Shown: in pieces, positions 1 to 4,776 of the stretch
How positions within the stretch are numbered: position 1 is the stretch's first letter
Layout: each line of letters begins with the position of its first letter
Assembly: GCF_015218165.1 (NCBI RefSeq)
Contig: NZ_CP048667.1
Span: 1 to 8,185 of the forward strand
Source: Acinetobacter piscicola
Lineage (GTDB): Bacteria > Pseudomonadota > Gammaproteobacteria > Pseudomonadales > Moraxellaceae
Direction of reading: 5' to 3'
Length of the DNA stretch: 8,185 nucleotides
Position numbers and translations under genes: made by a program
The notes under the pieces: generated by a model
Database searches by the model: none
Told to the model about the DNA's origin: nothing
What the model saw: the letters and a program-made list of their open reading frames with translations, nothing else

Positions 1-13
1 GATTATGCGAAGT
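1..13 (-). other. pdif site, XerC half (completed by 8171-8185)
   Basis: Positions 3-13 read TTATGCGAAGT, the reverse complement of the XerC arm ACTTCGCATAA. Positions 1-2 (GA) complete a 6-bp spacer that begins with TGGC at 8182-8185, and the XerD arm is 8171-8181. Joined across the window ends this is a perfect 28-bp site of 11 + 6 + 11 bp, read XerD to XerC on the plus strand. It bounds the relBE module on its left with the XerC arm facing the operon. The function is inferred from the known arm sequences of Acinetobacter plasmid dif sites. Confidence 0.88.
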
Positions 14-17
14 CGAC

Positions 18-58
18 TTGTAATGCAATTTGCATTACACTATTCCTAATACATTAAA
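18..58 (+). promoter_or_regulatory. relBE operator palindrome and probable promoter
   Basis: A perfect dyad lies at 19-39, with arms TGTAATGCA and TGCATTACA around ATT. It starts only six bases after the XerC arm. A TTGTAA (18-23) or TTGCAT (30-35) -35 element overlaps it, and an AT-rich stretch at 41-58 could hold the -10, but no single pair with ideal spacing stands out. RelB-type antitoxins repress their own operon at such dyads, so this is the likely autoregulatory operator. The palindrome is seen directly; the exact promoter is uncertain. Confidence 0.72.
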
Positions 59-73
59 TACTTGGGAAATATG

Positions 74-319
74 ATGGCTACTGTTAACTTCAGGGTCGAT
101 GAAGCCCTTAAAGAAAAATCTTATTCCATCCTTAAAGAGCAAGGTATTGCACCTACTGATTTCTTCACTAGTATTCTTGAGTATGTTGCTACGACTGGGA
201 AACTGCCTGTCAAAAAAGCTTTGCTTTCGGAAGAAGATGAAGAATTATTAGCTCTTGTCCGTAAGCGCATTAATGATCCTAAAGAGATGTTTGAGGAAGT
301 CACATTAGATGACTTATAA
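74..319 (+). CDS. relB: RelB/DinJ-family antitoxin
   Basis: This is an 81-residue type II antitoxin expected to bind and neutralise the RelE toxin encoded just downstream and to repress the operon. The N-terminal part (residues 1-38, beginning MATVNFRVDEALK) has the ribbon-helix-helix pattern of RelB/DinJ. The acidic C-terminal part (about 50-81, rich in E and D) is typical of the toxin-wrapping tail. The ATG at 74 is chosen because GGGA at 64-67 is well spaced from it; the frame could open at TTG 62 or ATG 71, but the family usually starts at this MA. The gene overlaps relE by 11 bp, so translation is probably coupled. It sits alone with relE between two pdif sites. Confidence 0.85.
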   Translation: MATVNFRVDEALKEKSYSILKEQGIAPTDFFTSILEYVATTGKLPVKKALLSEEDEELLALVRKRINDPKEMFEEVTLDDL

Positions 320-602
320 GCTTTTACGTCACAAGGACTTTACAGCAGAATGGGAAAAACTCCCTGTTGCTATACGAGATCAATTTAAAAAGAAACTAGC
401 CAAAGTCATAGAGCAGCCACATATTCCAAAGAATATGCTTAGAGGCGATCTTGCAGGTTGCTATAAAATCAAATTATTAAAAGCTGGTGTCCGACTTGTC
501 TATCAAGTTAAAGATGATCAGGTAGTTATCCTGCTCATTACCGTCGGAAAACGAGCTGATAGCATAGTTTATGACGAAGCGAAAAAGCGAATTAAAGACT
601 AA
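309..602 (+). CDS. relE: RelE-family mRNA interferase toxin
   Basis: A 97-residue protein that matches Escherichia coli RelE along its whole length from memory of that sequence, for example in KKKL, the LRG stretch, CYKIKL, RLVYQV and VGKR. RelE cleaves mRNA in the ribosomal A site and stops translation. The residues used for cleavage in E. coli (K52, K54, R61, R81, Y87) appear at K53, K55, R62, R82 and Y88, so the toxin looks active. GAGGAA at 293-298 is a plausible binding site ten bases before the ATG. The gene overlaps the antitoxin gene, and its stop codon runs into a strong terminator. RelE is a better assignment than HigB or ParE given the conserved catalytic set. Confidence 0.9.
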   Translation: MTYKLLRHKDFTAEWEKLPVAIRDQFKKKLAKVIEQPHIPKNMLRGDLAGCYKIKLLKAGVRLVYQVKDDQVVILLITVGKRADSIVYDEAKKRIKD

Positions 603-629
603 AAATGGGAGCTTATAGCTCCCATTTTT
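601..629 (+). terminator. Rho-independent terminator of relBE
   Basis: A near-perfect hairpin pairs AAAAATGGGAGCT (601-613) with AGCTCCCATTTTT (617-629) around TAT, and ends in five T. The first bases belong to the relE stop codon. The A and T arms make it able to work in both directions. It ends one base before the next pdif site, so the relBE transcript is closed inside its own module. Confidence 0.88.
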
Positions 630-630
630 G

Positions 631-658
631 CCTTCGTATAAGGTGTATTATGTTAATT
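631..658 (+). other. pdif site (XerC to XerD)
   Basis: XerC arm CCTTCGTATAA (631-641), spacer GGTGTA (642-647), XerD arm TTATGTTAATT (648-658). The first two bases of the XerC arm differ from the usual AT. It is shared almost exactly with the site at 6279-6306: positions 633-662 and 6281-6310 are an identical 30-bp direct repeat that runs four bases past the XerD arm. It separates the relBE module from the copper-protein module. Confidence 0.9.
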
Positions 659-666
659 TTAGGAAA

Positions 667-705
667 GGCTCTAGACTAGCAGAATGATTATGTTAGTCTA
701 GAGCC
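667..705. repeat. 12-bp perfect inverted repeat, possible terminator
   Basis: GGCTCTAGACTA (667-678) and TAGTCTAGAGCC (694-705) pair perfectly around a 15-base loop. Outside them, ATGTTAATT (650-658, in the XerD arm) and AATTAACAT (710-718) form a second pair of arms. It lies just after the stop codon of the minus-strand cysteine-rich gene. It could terminate that transcript, but only a short T run follows on that strand. The loop contains TTATGTTA, the first eight bases of an XerD arm. Confidence 0.6.
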
Positions 706-730
706 ATATAATTAACATTATTGAAGTATT

Positions 731-1060
731 TTACATGGCAATTTTTCGACATTCTTCTGCACACTGACGGCAAGCCTCAGCACATTTTTTACAATAATCA
801 TGTGAATGTTTTTCACACTCTTCCGCACAATATTCACAGATCTTAGCACAAAGCTCACAAATCTCTTTGAGGAAAGGTGAGTTATGTTGTTGCATACGCA
901 CACATAACTGACAAATATCTGCACATTCTAGACAACGTTGAATACATTCACGCATCATCTCTAAATCTTTTTCTTTTAAACAAGAAGTTGCACATTCAGT
1001 ACAAATAAGTGAACAGTTTGTACATGCAGAAATACACTCTGAAAATTCCGTATTAATCAT
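731..1060 (-). CDS. Cysteine-rich four-helix-bundle copper-binding protein (Csp/DUF326-like)
   Basis: A 109-residue protein with 21 cysteines, at residues 9, 13, 16, 20, 23, 27, 39, 43, 46, 50, 53, 68, 71, 75, 78, 82, 90, 93, 97, 100 and 104. The alternating CxxC/CxxxC spacing recurs in four blocks that fit the four helices of copper storage proteins (Csp), which hold many Cu(I) ions inside the bundle through cysteine thiolates. There is no signal peptide (it starts MINTEFSEC), so it should stay in the cytosol like Csp3-type members. Its likely role is binding or buffering copper, but other soft metals are possible. GAGAG lies about seven bases before the ATG. It is the only gene in its pdif module; no copper-responsive regulator or transporter is next to it. 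The family call is firm, the physiological role is inferred. Confidence 0.85.
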   Translation of the reverse strand: MINTEFSECISACTNCSLICTECATSCLKEKDLEMMRECIQRCLECADICQLCVRMQQHNSPFLKEICELCAKICEYCAEECEKHSHDYCKKCAEACRQCAEECRKIAM

Positions 1061-1312
1061 TTTTTACTCTCAATTTATATAATCAAAGAAATAATTAAAA
1101 CATAATTTTTTTCTACTAATTATTTTAAATTATTAGTAAATGTAATACATAATGTTAATTTATATGAATAATGTTAATTTTAACTAAATCTTATTTATAT
1201 TCCAAATTATTAAAAAACAGTTTTTAATTAGGCTAGATGATCAAGTATCAAAAGCAGCTATTCTTAAAATAACTGCAATAATTTTATCACTTTAAAAATA
1301 GATTTTCCCTCT
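1061..1312. other. AT-rich gene-free stretch with XerD-like direct repeats
   Basis: This 252-bp stretch upstream of the copper-protein gene is very AT-rich and has no credible gene. A 13-bp direct repeat, ATAATGTTAATTT, lies at 1149-1161 and 1168-1180. Its core TAATGTTAATT differs by one base from the XerD arm at 648-658 and also occurs inverted at 710-720. The promoter of the copper gene must lie here; on the minus strand TTGATA with TAATTA 15 bases downstream (around 1225-1252) is one weak possibility. No recognisable CueR/MerR-type dyad was seen. Confidence 0.5.
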
Positions 1313-1340
1313 ATTTAACATAATGGCGGTTATACGAAAT
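1313..1340 (-). other. pdif site (XerD to XerC on plus strand)
   Basis: Plus strand reads ATTTAACATAA (1313-1323), spacer TGGCGG (1324-1329), TTATACGAAAT (1330-1340). These are the reverse complements of XerD arm TTATGTTAAAT and XerC arm ATTTCGTATAA. It has the same orientation as the site across the window ends, and the spacers differ by one base (TGGCGG against TGGCGA). It separates the copper module from the backbone, with the XerC arm facing yefM-yoeB. Confidence 0.92.
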
Positions 1341-1368
1341 TGACAATATGTACAGGATTCTGTACATT
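1340..1368 (+). promoter_or_regulatory. yefM-yoeB promoter and operator
   Basis: TTGACA at 1340-1345 and TACATT at 1363-1368 form a promoter with 17-bp spacing. Between and over them lies a perfect dyad, ATGTACAG (1348-1355) and CTGTACAT (1360-1367). It contains two TGTACA cores, the sequence known to be bound by YefM in E. coli. Repression would block polymerase directly. The first T of the -35 element is the last base of the pdif XerC arm. The roughly 75-base leader that follows contains a small hairpin at 1390-1406. Confidence 0.85.
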
Positions 1369-1453
1369 TAGGATTGTAAAGTTTCAATCACTACCGCCTA
1401 GGTAGTCTAGCTAGCAGCGTTTTGACGCAGCTTACCCTATGAGGGATAGATAT

Positions 1454-1717
1454 ATGCATGTATTTACATATACGGACGCACGTAACAATTTAAAATCTGT
1501 TTTAGATAAAGTAATTGATGATGTAGACGTTGCTTTTATTACAAGAAAAGAAGGTGGCCATGCTGTAGTAATGGGACAAGATCATTACGATAGCTTAATG
1601 GAAACGTTATATCTCCTTTCATCTCCAAATAATGCAAGTCGTTTAAATGAATCAATTGCTCAATTACGTGCAGGGAAAACAAAACACAGAGAGTTGATTG
1701 AGGATGACGAATCGTAA
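1454..1717 (+). CDS. yefM: YefM-family (Phd/YefM fold) antitoxin
   Basis: An 87-residue antitoxin that should bind YoeB and repress its own operon. Residues 1-60 match the YefM pattern: YTDARNNL near the N terminus (E. coli has YSEARQNL), FITRKEG, HYDSLMET and LLSSPNNASRL. The tail (about 65-87) is charged and likely disordered until it binds toxin. The ATG at 1454 is preferred over the in-frame ATG at 1439, because GAGGGA at 1441-1446 is correctly spaced from it and lies inside the longer reading frame. It overlaps yoeB by 14 bp. The operon has its own TGTACA operator and terminator, so it is a complete stability unit for the replicon. Confidence 0.92.
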   Translation: MHVFTYTDARNNLKSVLDKVIDDVDVAFITRKEGGHAVVMGQDHYDSLMETLYLLSSPNNASRLNESIAQLRAGKTKHRELIEDDES

Positions 1718-1967
1718 CGTCGAATGGACTGATAATGCCTGGGATGAATATATCTATTGGCAGACACAGGATAAAAAGATACTTAAGCGTATTAATACCT
1801 TAATCAAAGAATGTCAGCGAACACCTTTTGAAGGAACAGGAAAACCAGAACCTTTAAAAGCTAATCTTTCAGGATTTTGGAGTCGTAGGATTGATGAAAA
1901 GCATAGATTAGTTTATGAAGTGACAGATGAACGAATCTCTATAATTCAATGTCGATTCCATTACTAA
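1704..1967 (+). CDS. yoeB: YoeB/Txe-family mRNA interferase toxin
   Basis: An 87-residue toxin clearly related to E. coli YoeB: the stretch RTPFEGTGKPEPLK, then NLSGFWSRRI, HRLVYEVTD and the C-terminal FHY are nearly unchanged. YoeB binds ribosomes and cuts mRNA. The catalytic residues E46, R65, H83 and Y84 of E. coli correspond to E49, R68, H86 and Y87 here, so activity is expected. The ATG at 1704 is chosen; TTG at 1698 is in frame but less likely. AGAGAG at 1688-1693 lies about ten bases ahead, within the end of yefM, which implies coupled translation. A strong terminator follows the stop codon within five bases. Confidence 0.94.
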   Translation: MTNRNVEWTDNAWDEYIYWQTQDKKILKRINTLIKECQRTPFEGTGKPEPLKANLSGFWSRRIDEKHRLVYEVTDERISIIQCRFHY

Positions 1968-1971
1968 CAAG

Positions 1972-2000
1972 ATCCCCTATTTTTAGGGGATTGTTTTTTT
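1972..2000 (+). terminator. Rho-independent terminator of yefM-yoeB
   Basis: ATCCCCTA (1972-1979) pairs with TAGGGGAT (1984-1991) around TTTT, followed by TG and seven T (1994-2000). It is directional for plus-strand transcription and ends the toxin-antitoxin operon before the convergent mobilization accessory gene. Confidence 0.92.
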
Positions 2001-2028
2001 ATTTAATACAAAATCTCATATGCGAAAT

Positions 2029-2331
2029 TTAGGTGTTATTCCATATAACGCCATTAAAAAGATCTTTATCTTTCTGCCTATTTTCTTCAGTCTTACTTTC
2101 CGTGCTTAAAAACTTTTCAAAATCGGTTAGTTGACCCTTAAAAGATTCATCATTTTTCAGTTTGTTTAGAACCCAAGCCCCCAGTAGAATTTTACGTCTA
2201 GTATCATCTTTTCTTTGTCGATCAGAATTTTTCTTTTTTTCACGAGCAGCAATAGCTTGTTTTTGTGCTTTTAGTTGTCTTAATCGTTCTTCTTGCTTTG
2301 CAATTTTTTGCTCTAAAGTTTCAACACTCAT
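2029..2331 (-). CDS. TraD/MobC-like mobilization accessory protein
   Basis: A 100-residue protein that probably helps the relaxase bind or open oriT. Residues 4-42 are a charged coiled-coil-like helix (rich in Q, K, E, R). Residues 43-55, DTRRKILLGAWVL, match the conserved core of the small TraD family found beside MOBQ relaxases such as Ti plasmid TraA. Residues 56-100 are polar and unassigned. It diverges from mobA with oriT between the two genes, the usual relaxosome layout. The ATG at 2331 is the only good start, since an in-frame TGA lies four to five codons upstream; a weak GAGATGG precedes it. It is not the hexameric coupling protein also called TraD. No terminator is evident after it. 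Confidence 0.75.
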   Translation of the reverse strand: MSVETLEQKIAKQEERLRQLKAQKQAIAAREKKKNSDRQRKDDTRRKILLGAWVLNKLKNDESFKGQLTDFEKFLSTESKTEENRQKDKDLFNGVIWNNT

Positions 2332-2410
2332 ACCATCACCATCTCAAGGAATCCCCCTCAAGCATAGGTCTGTTTGAATTGAAATTCAAGACAGCCCATG
2401 CTATCGTGGT

Positions 2411-2476
2411 TTTCCCGAAGGGCGCACTTAGCCATTGGATTTCATCCAATGGTGCGACAAGGGGTAAATCCCCTTT
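2411..2476 (-). other. Origin of transfer (oriT), R1162/RSF1010-like
   Basis: On the minus strand, CCATTGGAT (2452-2444) and ATCCAATGG (2440-2432) form a 9-bp stem with loop GAA. One base later comes TAAGTGCGCCCT (2430-2419). This inverted repeat followed by a TAAxTGCGCCCT core is the arrangement of the nick region of MOBQ plasmids such as R1162/RSF1010. A second hairpin, AAGGGG (2459-2464) with CCCCTT (2470-2475), sits next to it. The nick would fall in the TGCGCCC part of the minus strand, so the accessory gene and yefM-yoeB would enter first and mobA last. Confidence 0.88.
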
Positions 2477-2488
2477 GTAATCCCCTGA

Positions 2489-2526
2489 CCAACATATACA
2501 TGTTGGTAATTTCGATAAATCGAAAT
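2489..2526. promoter_or_regulatory. Two perfect dyads between oriT and mobA
   Basis: CCAACAT (2489-2495) pairs with ATGTTGG (2500-2506) around ATAC. Two bases later ATTTCGAT (2509-2516) pairs with ATCGAAAT (2519-2526) around AA. They end 16 bases before the mobA start, so they are well placed as an operator controlling the mob genes, or as further relaxosome binding sites. No clear -35/-10 pair was recognised here. The dyads are seen directly; their role is inferred. Confidence 0.55.
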
Positions 2527-2542
2527 AAAGAGCAAAAGCAAA

Positions 2543-4195
2543 ATGGCGATATATCATTTTTCAGTTAAAACGATTAGTAGAGGTAATGGACGATCGGCCG
2601 TTGCTTGTGCTGCATATCGTTCAAGTGAAAAATTGGTATGCGATTTTTATGGAAAAGAACAAGACTACACAAGAAAAACTGGTGTCGAATTTACAAAAAT
2701 CTATGCACCTGAAAATACAAATACTGAGTTACTCAAGCGCCAAACACTTTGGAATGAAGTCGAAAAGGTTGAACGTAGAAAAGATGCATTACTTGCAAGA
2801 GAGTTTGAGATTGCATTTCCCAGTGAGTTAAACGCTGAACAGCGTGAAAATATGCTCAATGAACTTTGCCGAAACCTCGTTAAAAAATACGGTGTCATCG
2901 TTGATGCTGCTATTCATGCACCTCATACAGACAGTGGAAGTGATGAACGCAACTACCATGCACACATCATGTTCACAACCCGAAGTATTAATGAGCAGGG
3001 TGGCTTTTCAGCAAAAAAATATAGGGACTTCAGTCGTGACAATGGCACAGAAACTGTAAGCCACTGGAGAGAATCATTTGCAGAGTTATGCAATCATCAC
3101 CTGGAACAAAATGGATTTGATGAACGTGTCGATCACAGAAGTTATGAAGACCAGGAAAGTGACCTAGAAGCAACTCAGCACGAAGGTCCTCAAGCGACAT
3201 ACCTCCGGAGACGAGGGATATTTACAGAAATTAGTCTGAAAAATGATGAAATTAAGCTACGTAATTTAAAAATCAAAAAGGTCATCGCACTGGATGAAAA
3301 CATCAAAGTATCTGAGGATCTTGTTCAAAAAGTACGAAGTGAGCTTCAGTTTCAATACTCTCAAGCTGAGTATTCAGAAAAAACTTCTCAGAAACTTTAT
3401 GAATTCCAAAATGAAGAATTATCAAAATTAACAACAAAATTAGACACGATGAGTTCTGCAATATCAGAACTACGCAAAAAAGAGCCTTTATTTTTTAAAA
3501 CAAAATGGATCAATCAAATAAATGACCTGATCGACCAACACAACACCCAACTAGACATCCAAAAGCATATTTCTGGTCTTAGTGAAATAGAAAAAAAAGA
3601 GAGATATTCTGATCATTTAAATAAATGGACAGAAGAAAATCAGCTGCTCCAGCCTAAAAAGTCTTTTGCAAAATTTGACGAACCGAACATCACTGTTAAA
3701 CAACGAAAACTTAATGATCAAATTTCAAATATAGATCATCAAATTTCTGAAATATCACGCAGAGAAACTGAGTATCAAGAGTATGTACGCGATCAAAGAC
3801 TGGAGATCATAAATAGTTATATATTTGAAGAAGATAACTATGGAAATAAATACTTTAGTCCTCAAAATGGTGAAAAACAAAAGCGACTATATGCAGAAGA
3901 AATGGAAGATCTAAAAATCCAAGAATTGCATGCGGCTTTTACAAAAAAAATTGAGACCGAAGCGCAGCAAGAGTTTTCCCAAAAAAGAGCAATACAGCTC
4001 GAAAACGACCGAAAAGATCGTGAATCTAGAGAACAGCAGTTACGTAAAGAACGAGAGCAACAAGAACAACGCTATGCACAAGAACGAGAGCAACAAGAAC
4101 ATTTGGCATTTGTAAGACGCCAAGAACAAGAAAAACAGCAGAGAAATGAGCCTAAAAAGCCAGAAAATGACAATAACCATGACTACACGCCTTAG
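2543..4195 (+). CDS. mobA: MobA/MobL-family (MOBQ) relaxase
   Basis: A 550-residue relaxase that would nick oriT and stay covalently bound to the transferred strand. The N terminus (MAIYHFSVKT) is the hallmark of the family. Tyr25 in AAYRSSEK lies at the same position as the active-site Tyr25 of R1162 MobA. The metal-binding histidine motif is present: H125 (IHAPH), H139 and H141 (NYHAHIMF). The relaxase domain covers about residues 1-210. From about 235 to the end the protein is predicted coiled coil and highly charged, without a recognisable helicase or primase domain. Residues about 490-535 are rich in Q, E and R and include a tandem 11-residue unit (REQQEQRYAQE type). The binding site is weak (GAG at 2529). 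No mating-pair genes are present, so a helper element is needed. Confidence 0.93.
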   Translation: MAIYHFSVKTISRGNGRSAVACAAYRSSEKLVCDFYGKEQDYTRKTGVEFTKIYAPENTNTELLKRQTLWNEVEKVERRKDALLAREFEIAFPSELNAEQRENMLNELCRNLVKKYGVIVDAAIHAPHTDSGSDERNYHAHIMFTTRSINEQGGFSAKKYRDFSRDNGTETVSHWRESFAELCNHHLEQNGFDERVDHRSYEDQESDLEATQHEGPQATYLRRRGIFTEISLKNDEIKLRNLKIKKVIALDENIKVSEDLVQKVRSELQFQYSQAEYSEKTSQKLYEFQNEELSKLTTKLDTMSSAISELRKKEPLFFKTKWINQINDLIDQHNTQLDIQKHISGLSEIEKKERYSDHLNKWTEENQLLQPKKSFAKFDEPNITVKQRKLNDQISNIDHQISEISRRETEYQEYVRDQRLEIINSYIFEEDNYGNKYFSPQNGEKQKRLYAEEMEDLKIQELHAAFTKKIETEAQQEFSQKRAIQLENDRKDRESREQQLRKEREQQEQRYAQEREQQEHLAFVRRQEQEKQQRNEPKKPENDNNHDYTP

Positions 4196-4304
4196 AAATC
4201 CCATTTAAGCGCAAAAAAACGGGGGTTTTAGCGACTTTTGATAGAAATACAGTAAAACTATAGTTGATAAAAATAAAATCGCTTAGAACGCAAATGAGAG
4301 CCTT

Positions 4305-4412
4305 TTAGCGAGTATCTACGAGCGACACAACGAAAGTTTGCTTATTCCCCCTCTGAAAAACCGTTTTTTATTGAATTACTGGGGACAGTGATTAGCGAGT
4401 GTCTACGAGCGA
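4305..4412 (+). repeat. 21-bp direct repeat, two copies (plus a short third)
   Basis: Positions 4305-4325 and 4392-4412 differ at a single base (AGTATC against AGTGTC) in an otherwise identical 21-bp unit that starts TTAGCGAGT and ends CTACGAGCGA. A shorter copy, TTAGCGAGTA, recurs at 4553-4562, and a related AAGCGAGTG lies at 4519-4527. The start-to-start spacing is 87 bp for the first pair and 161 bp to the third. The role is unknown; the position between mobA and the iterons suggests replication or copy control. Confidence 0.75.
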
Positions 4413-4501
4413 AGTATTGATGCTTTTGCTCGTCAAAAAGCATGAGCATAGCGAATGCATTATTCATGTTTTGCTTTTTGAATCCTTGATCATATATGCA
4501 A

Positions 4502-4576
4502 AAAACTGCCCCCCACGAAGCGAGTGAAACGAGCTTCAATAGAGTACGAGCTTTAGCGAGTACCAAGGGCAGTTTT
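4502..4576. repeat. 10-bp stem closing a branched structure (candidate terminator, ssDNA signal or RNA)
   Basis: AAAACTGCCC (4502-4511) pairs perfectly with GGGCAGTTTT (4567-4576). The 55-base interior has its own pairing, GAAGC (4517-4521) with GCTTC (4532-4536), and a second block between two GAGTAC copies (4542-4547 and 4558-4563). Folded as one strand this could be a three-way junction. The arm ending in TTTT could also act as a weak terminator after mobA. The stems are visible; any function is inference. Confidence 0.5.
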
Positions 4577-4681
4577 AATAACTCACTTTGGAAATAAATT
4601 CCCTTTTATTCTTTTAAAAAGCTTTTAAAAGCTTTTAGACCCCCCTATAAACCACGCCTAGCAATGCTTTCAGACTTTAAA

Positions 4682-4776
4682 AAACTACTTTTACCGGACA
4701 TTAAACTACAAATGCCGGACAAAATGGACTTAAAAAACTACTTTTACCGGACATAGAAACTACTTTTACCGGACAT
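4682..4776 (+). repeat. Replication iterons (oriV)
   Basis: Three identical 20-bp units, AAACTACTTTTACCGGACAT, lie at 4682-4701, 4735-4754 and 4757-4776. A degenerate copy is at 4703-4722 (AAACTAC then GCCGGACA conserved), and half copies AAACTACAA follow at 4778 and 4811. Neighbouring units repeat every 21-22 bp, about two helical turns, as expected for binding of a RepB/Rep_3 initiator along one face. One gap is larger (32 bp, 4703 to 4735). They lie about 130 bp upstream of rep and in the same direction. Confidence 0.92.

Larger units (their letters stand above)
4196..4681. other. Gene-free stretch with structured repeats and AT-rich zone
   Basis: About 490 bp between mobA and the iterons hold no convincing gene. 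It contains the TTAGCGAGT-type repeats and the long stem described separately. It also has a hairpin of TGCTTTT (4421-4427) with AAAAGCA (4436-4442). Near 4590-4640 a very AT-rich tract has overlapping AAAAGCTTTT palindromes; lying just before the iterons, this could be the easily melted part of the replication origin. No DnaA box of the TTATCCACA type was recognised. Confidence 0.6.

Noticed and set aside
62..73. TTG start at 62 or ATG at 71 for relB
   Set aside because: GGGA at 64-67 lies too near or within these starts; ATG 74 has good spacing and the family-like MATVNF start.
718..924. 68-residue frame overlapping the cysteine-rich gene
   Set aside because: Same strand, another frame of the copper-protein gene; the cysteine pattern of the longer frame is clearly the real one.
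1439..1453. Upstream ATG start for yefM at 1439
   Set aside because: It would place the Shine-Dalgarno GAGGGA inside the coding sequence and add five residues not found in the family; ATG 1454 is better placed.
2162..2557. Several 71-73 residue frames on both strands over the accessory gene and oriT
   Set aside because: They are shadows of the minus-strand accessory gene or cover the oriT palindromes, and none resembles a protein family.
4342..4566. 74-residue reading frame on the minus strand
   Set aside because: It runs across the repeat and stem region, its residues are explained by those repeats, and no binding site or promoter is evident. Similar frames may be annotated as hypothetical, but structure in the DNA is the better explanation.
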